Below, piece by piece: positions 8,210 to 14,618 of a stretch of DNA of 64,000 bases. The position numbers and the translations under genes are program-made. Origin of the DNA: JAYWGN01 sp043778255 (GTDB lineage Bacteria > Bacteroidota > Bacteroidia > Chitinophagales > Chitinophagaceae); contig JAYWGN010000026.1 in assembly GCA_043778255.1 (NCBI GenBank), positions 1 to 64,000 of the forward strand, in the 5' to 3' direction. The notes under the pieces were generated by a model. That model was not told where the DNA came from. It did no database searches and saw only the letters and a list, made by a program, of their open reading frames with translations. The stretch's first letter is position 1. Every line of letters begins with the position of its first letter.

Positions 8210-9583
8210 TTATTTTATAAAGTATTGAAATTGTAAGCCTACAGTACGTTTGTAGGTATTTTGTAAGTAAGTAATACTTTTATTAAGGGCTTGGTAATTA
8301 AGGCTAATGGTTGGGCCTATTGTATATTTATATTTGCCATTATTGGCAAATAATAGTGTTGCATTTTGTACTATGTTAAATTTGTTAGTTATATTATTGT
8401 TGGTAAAAAATCGACCGTTTTGGGTATTGTACCATTGCATATTGTTAAGCTGTATATAGGTAGGTTGTAGCTGAGTTTGTAGCTGTAGGGTTTTGTGTGT
8501 TGCTATTTTAAATAGTTGTGTTTGTACTCCTAATAATATACTGTAACTGGTTGCCCTCATTTTTAACTTATGCAATTCTATATCTGCCACATTGTTTCCA
8601 ATATTATCGTAATTGGAATTTTTAAGCTGCAATACTGAGTCAGTGTAAAGTTGATTATTTGCTATACCTACAAATGCTGGTAGGGCTTTGTAAGCATAAG
8701 TGTTGAGTGTATGTAGTTGTAGTTGAACTCCCAATTGTAGCTTTGTTTTTTTTGTATTATTTTGTTGTAGTACAAATGCTAAAGCAATGGCTTTACTGCT
8801 AGTATATTTTGCACTTTTAAATATAGTAATGCTTTGTATAGGCATTTGCGAAGGAGAAAAAAGTGAGCTATTTTTTTCACTTGTGTTATTTAAACCAGCA
8901 TTATTTTTTATAAATACTTTTTCTAACCCAACTTGAAAAATGCTATTCCATTTTTTATTTGGTTTTAATATAGTTTCACTTTTTACTGCCAAACTTTTTT
9001 CAGCCTTGGGTTTGGATATTTGTATGGGTATGTCTGGTTTAGTTTTTTCAATTATTGTAGTATCTGTTTTTGGGTAGTTAGTTATTATTTCATTATCAAC
9101 TTCTGGTACTACATAGTATTCATTTGTATTGTTTGGGCTTTCATCCACATTATTTGTTACCTCTCTTTTTACAATTATTGTTTTATTTATTTTGGGTAAA
9201 ATGCTTTTTGTACTTCGTAATTTGTTATTAATAATTATTAGATAATTGTTTGTACTTTTATTCGATACTGTTTTAGTACTTGTAATTGTAGCAATATCAT
9301 TTTTATTTATAGTAATGTCAATACTATTTAAGTTTTTTGTGTTTGGGCTAATTTCTGTTTCTAGTTTGTTTTTTGCTACAATTTTTTTATTACTTTCGGC
9401 ATAATGCAAAGGAATAAATGTGCTACATATAATTACAAAAGGCACACTCCATAATAACCATAAATATTTATTTTGTTTTTTGTGATGTAGCTCCATAGCT
9501 ATAGTATGCCAAGCATCGGGTGGTGGTGGTAGCTTATATATATTTGCCTGCTGTTGCAGTATATTATTTATTGACTCATCCAT
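8210..9583 (-). CDS. Membrane protein encoded after the ECF sigma factor (possible anti-sigma/beta-barrel hybrid)
   Basis: A 457-residue protein. The N-terminus is cytosolic-looking (MDESINNILQQQ, PPPPDAWHTIAMEL), followed by one membrane segment (about residues 40-60: YLWLLWSVPFVIICSTF), a long Ser/Thr/Asn/Lys-rich linker (65-230) and a C-terminal half with beta-strand periodicity. The gene overlaps the sigma gene by 8 bp. An anti-sigma role fits the arrangement (short cytosolic N-terminus + TM + periplasmic domain), as is common beside Bacteroidota ECF factors, but no recognised anti-sigma domain is visible. If the C-terminal half is a barrel, the topology would be unusual. Confidence 0.7.
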   Translation of the reverse strand: MDESINNILQQQANIYKLPPPPDAWHTIAMELHHKKQNKYLWLLWSVPFVIICSTFIPLHYAESNKKIVAKNKLETEISPNTKNLNSIDITINKNDIATITSTKTVSNKSTNNYLIIINNKLRSTKSILPKINKTIIVKREVTNNVDESPNNTNEYYVVPEVDNEIITNYPKTDTTIIEKTKPDIPIQISKPKAEKSLAVKSETILKPNKKWNSIFQVGLEKVFIKNNAGLNNTSEKNSSLFSPSQMPIQSITIFKSAKYTSSKAIALAFVLQQNNTKKTKLQLGVQLQLHTLNTYAYKALPAFVGIANNQLYTDSVLQLKNSNYDNIGNNVADIELHKLKMRATSYSILLGVQTQLFKIATHKTLQLQTQLQPTYIQLNNMQWYNTQNGRFFTNNNITNKFNIVQNATLLFANNGKYKYTIGPTISLNYQALNKSITYLQNTYKRTVGLQFQYFIK

Positions 9584-10142
9584 TATTATTAATTTTAAGT
9601 GTACTATTATTTGTTAGCAATGCTTGTAGCATTTGTTTACCTCTATGTATTTTTATCCTACAATTATTTTCAGTTATTTGTAGGTGGTTACTTATTTCGG
9701 TATAAGTATAACCATCAATTACATTTAACCCAACCACTACACGGTAATTATAGGGCAGTTGCATAAAGGCATATAATATATGTTGTACTTCGGTATTACT
9801 ATTAGTGCTATTGGTATTAATTGTATTATTAGTGGCAGTTTCTATATCTTCTATTATATTGAGTCGGTATTTTTTTATGTAATTGAGTGCAGTATGTACC
9901 ATTATTTTTTTCATCCAACCTATTAGTGAGCCTGTGCTATTATATTGTTTTATGTAGGTAAATATTTTAATAAAACCCTCTTGTAATATATCTTTTGCTT
10001 CATTAGTATCTACTGCATAGCGGGTGCATAAGCCATACAGTTCGGCACTGTGTATGTCGTACAATTCTTTTTGAGCCCACTCCTTGTTGTGTAGGCAATG
10101 TTGTAGCAAAGTATGCTGATCAATACTTTTAATATGGGCCAA
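9576..10142 (-). CDS. ECF-family RNA polymerase sigma factor
   Basis: A 188-residue sigma-70 family protein. Region 2 (about 25-90) includes AKDILQEGFIKIFTYI and LIGWMKKIMVHTALNYI; region 4 (about 125-180) includes LPYNYRVVVGLNVIDGYTYTEISNHLQITENNCRIKIHRGKQML as a helix-turn-helix. The only usable start is TTG at 10142, since an in-frame stop lies just upstream and no ATG follows for about 80 codons. A promoter 17 bp upstream matches the one before the LVIVD gene, implying auto-activation. The regulated block runs down to 5.1 kb. Confidence 0.9.
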   Translation of the reverse strand: MAHIKSIDQHTLLQHCLHNKEWAQKELYDIHSAELYGLCTRYAVDTNEAKDILQEGFIKIFTYIKQYNSTGSLIGWMKKIMVHTALNYIKKYRLNIIEDIETATNNTINTNSTNSNTEVQHILYAFMQLPYNYRVVVGLNVIDGYTYTEISNHLQITENNCRIKIHRGKQMLQALLTNNSTLKINNNG

Positions 10143-10158
10143 TTGTACTCATTTATAC

Positions 10159-10195
10159 TAAGACAATTAAAAAACCCTGTTTGTTACAAAAAAAT
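10159..10195 (-). promoter_or_regulatory. ECF-type autoregulatory promoter of the sigma gene
   Basis: Minus-strand TGTAACAAA (10180-10188) and GTCTTA (10159-10164) have the same 21-bp offset as the copy at 8168-8203. Similar -35/-10 pairs precede ECF genes in other Bacteroidota. The start would be about 10 nt before the TTG codon at 10142. Confidence 0.65.
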
Positions 10196-10226
10196 AAAAT
10201 AAATTTTTCAATTTTTATAGTAGGAT

Positions 10227-10291
10227 ATAAAAAAACCGCTGAAACTCTTTACTACAAAGGTTTACAACGGTTATGTTGGTGGTCTTGCCAA
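10227..10291. repeat. Left attachment-site repeat (attL)
   Basis: 65-bp direct repeat of 18952-19016 with one mismatch (A at 10267, G at 18992). It contains the final 15 nt of the tRNA-Arg sense sequence on the minus strand plus its terminator hairpin. The mismatch spoils one pair of the AACCGCTG/CAGCGGTT stem. The integrase gene begins 150 bp further in. Confidence 0.9.
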
Positions 10292-10389
10292 AACTTATTT
10301 TGCCTATATTTGCTTATACAAAAAAGTATCAATTTATACCTAAATACCCTTAACTTCAATGCTTTTATATATACTTAATAATAAGTAGG

Positions 10390-10397
10390 TATATTTG
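10390..10397 (+). promoter_or_regulatory. Candidate -7 box of the integrase gene
   Basis: TATATTTG fits TAnnTTTG and lies 44 bp before the integrase ATG. A second identical box is at 10305-10312, just inside the left attachment repeat. Either could drive the recombinase. Confidence 0.4.
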
Positions 10398-10412
10398 AGT
10401 AAACAAAATTTT

Positions 10413-10432
10413 GTCAGTAATGGCGTCAGTAA
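10413..10432 (+). repeat. Paired GTCAGTAA repeats near the left end (possible integrase arm sites)
   Basis: GTCAGTAA occurs at 10413-10420 and 10425-10432, 12 bp apart. The same orientation and near-same spacing recur at the other end (18927-18933 and 18940-18947), so these are likely arm-type binding sites for the recombinase or excisionase. Confidence 0.6.
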
Positions 10433-10441
10433 GCCCAAAAA

Positions 10442-11656
10442 ATGCAAATAATAAAAGTTAATATTAACCTCGATAAAAGCACTAGTAAAATTGCAACAGC
10501 TTTGTATTTTAGTATTGTACATAATGGCAAACGATTTAGGTTTTATACTGGCTATCGTATATTGCCAAAGAAATGGAGTACAAAAAAACAAATGGTAATT
10601 GGCACTACTACTAATATAAAATTAATAAACAGTAAACTAAAAAGCTATATTGGTGAAATTCATAATGTAGCAATAGAGCTAAAGCTGCAAGGTATCGATA
10701 TTACAAAAATTACTTTGTTGCCACGGTTACAATTTTTAGATAATAACCAAGGCAAAAGTAAAACAACCTTTGCAAAATATTTTGATACATTTATACAACA
10801 AAGAAAAAATAAAATAGCTATTGTAAGCCTCAATGGTATGAAGCCTACTTTAAATACATTACAAAAATTTGCCGATGCTAAAAAAATTACACTAGCCTTT
10901 GCAAATATTAATAACAACTTTTATAACGAATTTAGAAACTATTTTATAACAGAAAATAATGGCTTTAATGCCACCTTTGGTAAGCATATAAAAGTGCTAA
11001 AAACTTTCCTTAATTGGTGCTACGATGAGAAAATAATATTTACTAAAACGTGGTTAAAATTTGATGTACTAAAAGAAAAAAAAGAAGTAATGTTTTTAAC
11101 ACCTACCGAAATAGCTACTATGGCAGCTTTGCCACTTACGGGGCTATTAGAGCAGGTGCGGGACTTTTTTTTAATAGAGTGTTACACAGGTTTACGTAAT
11201 GGTGATATACTCAAGCTAACAGCTAATAACATTAAAGGCGGTAACATTGTAATAACCACACAAAAAACAAATACAACTTTACAAATACCAATTATTGATT
11301 TGTTGCAACCAATAATAAATAAATATTTTACTATCGGCGGTAAAGTGCCATTGCTAAGTAACCAAGTAATGAATAGGTATTTAAAGGCTATTGCAGAACA
11401 AGCAGGTATTAACGATACAGTAATTTACAGCAAGTACCAAAATACTACCAAGGTTGATTTTGAATTAAAAAAATATGAACGAGTTACAACCCACACAGCA
11501 AGGCATAGCTTTATTACAAACAGCCTAGCCAAAGGCATACAGCCCGATACTATACGGCAAATAGTAGGACATAGCAGCCTTAAAACAATGGCAAAATACA
11601 GCCAAGTAAATAATATTAATAACACTAAAGAAATGCAAAAATGGAACAAAGTTTAA
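10442..11656 (+). CDS. Tyrosine recombinase (integrase)
   Basis: A 404-residue integrase of the Bacteroidota phage/transposon type. It has an N-terminal arm-binding region (1-90), a SAM-like core-binding region (about 105-200) and a catalytic domain with Arg252 (in CYTGLRNGD), His351-x-x-Arg354 (HTARHSF), His377 (GHSS) and the nucleophile Tyr386 (KYSQV). All catalytic residues are present. The ATG is close to the left attachment repeat, and the following gene starts within its last codons. It should integrate and, with an excisionase, excise the element at tRNA-Arg. Confidence 0.95.
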   Translation: MQIIKVNINLDKSTSKIATALYFSIVHNGKRFRFYTGYRILPKKWSTKKQMVIGTTTNIKLINSKLKSYIGEIHNVAIELKLQGIDITKITLLPRLQFLDNNQGKSKTTFAKYFDTFIQQRKNKIAIVSLNGMKPTLNTLQKFADAKKITLAFANINNNFYNEFRNYFITENNGFNATFGKHIKVLKTFLNWCYDEKIIFTKTWLKFDVLKEKKEVMFLTPTEIATMAALPLTGLLEQVRDFFLIECYTGLRNGDILKLTANNIKGGNIVITTQKTNTTLQIPIIDLLQPIINKYFTIGGKVPLLSNQVMNRYLKAIAEQAGINDTVIYSKYQNTTKVDFELKKYERVTTHTARHSFITNSLAKGIQPDTIRQIVGHSSLKTMAKYSQVNNINNTKEMQKWNKV

Positions 11657-12477
11657 TTGAGTTTTTTAAAAAAATAGAAATTGATGTTGAAAAAAGATGT
11701 GTTGATTTTATTAATCAACCAAAAAATTATGAAACACATGAACCAATAAAAGACTATATCAATGCTTGTATTACTCACTTTGAAGATTTTTGTTATTATG
11801 AAACTTATATTACCGAACTAGAAAATACATTTGATAAAACAAATAACATAATATTTTATGCTGATAGAATTTTACATATAATAGGATTAATATATAGATT
11901 TGATGAAGATTATTTTTACAAAAATGTACAACTTATAATTAATCAATTAAGTATAAATCATATTGAATATGAAAATTTGTTTAAGAAATTAATACCAAAC
12001 TTAACCGAAAAAATATTTATGAGTAATGTTTGTAGTTGTAGTTTAATTTTAGACTACAAAGATGAATTTACACATAGCAATTTATTACTTTTTTTAGCAA
12101 ATATCTTTGATAAATACACTACATATAAAGAACTTTCTATAAACCAAAATTTTTATAATATTTTAAAACTAAAAGGCGGTACATCAAATAATGAAGATGA
12201 AAATAAAATACTAAAAGGTCGAGGTAATTATAAACCAAAAGAGTTTAAAAATTTAGTTTCTCATAGAGAAATTGAACTTTTATATGCTCCAATGATTGGG
12301 ATTTTTTATGAATATGGAAATACTAAAAAGAATTTTTTAGATAATTTTAGAAAAGCAGTTGGTTTAGAACCTAATAAAAATGTTTATGATTTAACTGATG
12401 AAATTAGTAAACAAAGTAAGAAAACTTTAATAGACAAGTTACAAAAATTAATTATTGAAATTGACAAGCAATATTAA
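11641..12477 (+). CDS. Unknown protein overlapping the integrase stop
   Basis: A 278-residue soluble protein, very rich in Asn, Ile, Lys, Tyr and Phe and visibly more AT-rich than its neighbours. Its ATG lies 16 bp inside the integrase gene, in another frame, so expression is coupled. No family was recognised; the pattern is mostly helical without catalytic signatures (note YYETYITELENTF, GRGNYKPKEFKNLVSHREIELLYAPMI split across the C-terminal half). A terminator follows at 12477-12501. Candidate roles are a regulator of integration or accessory cargo such as an anti-phage factor; none is shown by sequence. Confidence 0.65.
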   Translation: MEQSLIEFFKKIEIDVEKRCVDFINQPKNYETHEPIKDYINACITHFEDFCYYETYITELENTFDKTNNIIFYADRILHIIGLIYRFDEDYFYKNVQLIINQLSINHIEYENLFKKLIPNLTEKIFMSNVCSCSLILDYKDEFTHSNLLLFLANIFDKYTTYKELSINQNFYNILKLKGGTSNNEDENKILKGRGNYKPKEFKNLVSHREIELLYAPMIGIFYEYGNTKKNFLDNFRKAVGLEPNKNVYDLTDEISKQSKKTLIDKLQKLIIEIDKQY

Positions 12478-12501
12478 ACCACTTAGTTAGTGGTTTTTTT
12501 A
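12477..12501 (+). terminator. Rho-independent terminator after the integrase unit
   Basis: AACCACT / AGTGGTT stem with a 5-nt loop and a run of seven T. It ends the int + 278-aa unit. Confidence 0.7.
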
Positions 12502-12572
12502 ATTTGCCCTATACTTACGAAACCATACGTTATACCAAAGAGTAAACTTTGCAATATAAAAAAATATATTGT

Positions 12573-12842
12573 ATGAGTATGATACTAACCAGCTTTACAT
12601 TAGAAGAAGTAGCTACAACATTAGCAACCAAACTACAAGCAATGCAGCATAATAATAATGCTGCAAGTACTAACAATGATTACTACTCAAGTATTGAAGT
12701 AGCACAAAAATTTAAGGTTACCAAATTAACCATATTTAATTGGCGAAAGGCTAATAAAATACCATTTACCAAAATTGGTAAAACCATTGTTTATCACAAA
12801 GCCACAATTGATAACATACACAAACCTATACTAGTTAACTAG
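12573..12842 (+). CDS. Helix-turn-helix protein, excisionase-like
   Basis: An 89-residue protein whose C-terminal half is a MerR/HTH_17-type DNA-binding domain (SSIEVAQKFKVTKLTIFNW then KANKIPFTKIGKTIVYHKATI), the common form of small excisionases and transcription regulators in Bacteroidota mobile elements. ATG at 12573 or 12579 is preferred over a TTG at 12549 because the shorter form starts the likely folded region. It is placed between integrase and replication genes, as expected for an excision/replication switch. Confidence 0.8.
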   Translation: MSMILTSFTLEEVATTLATKLQAMQHNNNAASTNNDYYSSIEVAQKFKVTKLTIFNWRKANKIPFTKIGKTIVYHKATIDNIHKPILVN

Positions 12843-12965
12843 CCATAATTACTATTGCTAGTACTATCAAATAACTACGTTATTATAGGACGTACCCAAT
12901 TATCATAATTATTAAAATTAACAGTTGTACTATAATTACAACCCTTACAAACCACCATTTATAAA

Positions 12966-13301
12966 ATGAGTGAAAACGTAAATGCCACTGAAAAAGTTGG
13001 CAAAATTAGAAAAAGAGTTCCTATTGCAAAAGCTGTAGGTACTACCGAAAAAACTGTAGGAGCTACAGACAAAGCAACTAGTACGGTTAGCGAAGTAGTG
13101 GAAAGTTTTACAGTAGCAAGTAAAGGCTACAAAGAAACTTTTAAAACGTTGGAACTAGCCCAAGAGCAAGCTGCAACGCTAAAGAAACGTGCTATTAAGG
13201 GACAAACGGCGGTTAACATTAAAGTAACTGCAAAAATGCAGGACGATAGCAAAGACCGCCTAGTAAGTGAGGTAAAAATAGATGAGGACTTTTACGAATA
13301 G
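12966..13301 (+). CDS. Small Lys/Thr-rich unknown protein of the element
   Basis: A 111-residue protein with a basic N-terminus (KIRKRVPIAKAVGTTEKTV) and a helical segment (LELAQEQAATLKKRAIKG). It has no signal peptide or recognised domain. Low sequence complexity at the start suggests disorder. A strong terminator follows directly. DNA-binding or structural roles are possible but not shown. Confidence 0.6.
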   Translation: MSENVNATEKVGKIRKRVPIAKAVGTTEKTVGATDKATSTVSEVVESFTVASKGYKETFKTLELAQEQAATLKKRAIKGQTAVNIKVTAKMQDDSKDRLVSEVKIDEDFYE

Positions 13302-13329
13302 TAAGCCCTCACAACTTTACCGAACTATT

Positions 13330-13358
13330 GGAGCGGTTGTAACAACCGCTCCATTTTT
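13330..13358 (+). terminator. Terminator after the 111-aa gene
   Basis: Perfect 10-bp stem GGAGCGGTTG / CAACCGCTCC with a TAA loop followed by ATTTTTATT. Confidence 0.85.
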
Positions 13359-13434
13359 ATTATAACAAACTATACCACAAAATAAATATTACAAATATAT
13401 TTCACCATATCAAAAAAATTCCTATTTTTGAATT

Positions 13435-13578
13435 GCCAAAGAATACTTAATGTTACACAATACAAATTTTAATTTCAATTTATTTCACCGTGAAAGGGTA
13501 CTCAACCCCTTTATTAATTTCTACGTTAGTAGGTATTCTTTGGCACACGGTGAAACTTTTTATTATGCCAAAGAATAC
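13435..13578. promoter_or_regulatory. Inverted-repeat control region before the 232-aa gene
   Basis: GCCAAAGAATAC occurs at 13435-13446 and 13567-13578 and inverted at 13533-13544. A second pair, TTTCACCGTG (13483-13492) and CACGGTGAAA (13546-13555), is interleaved, and 13483-13495 is itself a palindrome (TTTCAC-C-GTGAAA). The last GCCAAAGAATAC overlaps the start codon. This looks like operator sites for an element-encoded regulator or a structured leader. Confidence 0.55.
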
Positions 13579-14263
13579 AAAAACCGCTCCATTATTACAG
13601 CGTAATAATGAAGCAACGTTAAGCCACGAAACGGCTACCAAAGCACCCACAGTAAGTAATACAAAGGCTTTGCCCAACAGCCTTTACGATGTATCAAAGT
13701 TTGTACATAAGGACTGGTACGAGCATGATTTTGATGTAAGTTCCTACATCAACAGCTTACACGTTAACACTTTCAAAAATTTATTTTTAAAACCGTTAAA
13801 TGGTGAAAGCATTGAAATTATTAGTACCAATGAAGCCATTATTGAGTACAGTAAGGAGTTAACTTATTTTCATATCGATGTAGCAAATTATTATGAAAAG
13901 TTTAGTAGTACTTATCCTTACATACCATTTGCAAAAAAATTTATAAGCTATTTTGTTTTTACAATTAATTGTTTTCATAACATCAATGAGTATGAAAACA
14001 TTATTAGTACAAAAACTAGAGTATTAGCAATACGAAGTTTGTTTGATACTTTGTATAATTATGAAACTAGCTTTAAAAATATTTATGATGATTTGGTAAA
14101 GCACCTCAATACTAAAACCAAAATTATAACTGAATTAAAACAAGCTAAAGGCGACCCTGATAACTTACAATACTTAGCACCATTGCAAAGGTTATTACAA
14201 TTTGTAAAGTACCTATACAACGACTATTGCTACACTAACAACCTTAACAACCCACACAATTAA
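13565..14263 (+). CDS. Unknown 232-aa protein of the element
   Basis: A soluble protein without recognised family. The N-terminal 40 residues are low complexity (Thr/Ala/Asn/Lys); the rest is aromatic- and Asn-rich and probably helical (FAKKFISYFVFTINCFHNIN, KTRVLAIRSLFDTLYNY, APLQRLLQFVKYLYND). The ATG at 13565 is used because a GTG at 13490 lies upstream inside the inverted-repeat region. It probably forms a transcription unit with the 63-aa gene that follows after 18 bp. A replication-accessory role is suggested only by position before the primase gene. Confidence 0.6.
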   Translation: MPKNTKTAPLLQRNNEATLSHETATKAPTVSNTKALPNSLYDVSKFVHKDWYEHDFDVSSYINSLHVNTFKNLFLKPLNGESIEIISTNEAIIEYSKELTYFHIDVANYYEKFSSTYPYIPFAKKFISYFVFTINCFHNINEYENIISTKTRVLAIRSLFDTLYNYETSFKNIYDDLVKHLNTKTKIITELKQAKGDPDNLQYLAPLQRLLQFVKYLYNDYCYTNNLNNPHN

Positions 14264-14281
14264 AAACAAACAACAAATACT

Positions 14282-14473
14282 ATGTACAAAGTAATAATAT
14301 ACACCCCCACAATGGCTTATACTAGCTACCACACCAACTTTATAAAAGCAATGGCAGCATTTAAGCAAGGTATGGCTATAAAAGATTATGCAATAGCAAC
14401 CCAAGTAAGTTTAAAACGTTGCACCGATGCCGAGGCTATGGAACGTACCCAAGCCCTCAAAATTGCAGCATAA
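14282..14473 (+). CDS. Small 63-aa protein of the element
   Basis: A short protein (KVIIYTPTMAYTSYHTN then AMAAFKQGMAIKDYAIATQVSLKRCTDAEAMERT) with no known family. It follows the 232-aa gene by 18 bp and is closed by hairpins at 14489-14516 and 14556-14590. The Ala/Lys-rich helical C-terminus could bind nucleic acid. Small size lowers confidence that it is expressed. Confidence 0.45.
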   Translation: MYKVIIYTPTMAYTSYHTNFIKAMAAFKQGMAIKDYAIATQVSLKRCTDAEAMERTQALKIAA

Positions 14474-14488
14474 CATTTAATAAAAAAT

Positions 14489-14516
14489 AGCTACCAAAGT
14501 AGCTACCAAATTTTTT
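14489..14516 (+). terminator. Possible terminator after the 63-aa gene
   Basis: AGCTAC-CAAA-GTAGCT hairpin followed within 6 nt by six T. Weaker than the one at 14556. Confidence 0.45.
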
Positions 14517-14555
14517 ACTCAAACCTATGTTAGTAATAACATACCATAAATAAAT

Positions 14556-14590
14556 AAAGCTATCGTACACCACATACGATAGCTTTTTAT
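14556..14590 (+). terminator. Strong terminator just before the primase gene
   Basis: 12-bp perfect stem AAAGCTATCGTA / TACGATAGCTTT with a 7-nt loop and T run. It sits directly before the possible ATG at 14589, so the primase gene needs its own promoter or read-through. Confidence 0.85.
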
Positions 14591-14618
14591 GTTTATGCCA
14601 AACAGAACAACAAACCTT

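Noticed and set aside
10181..10378. Plus-strand open frame across attL
   Set aside because: It consists of attachment repeat and AT-rich spacer with no protein-like pattern.
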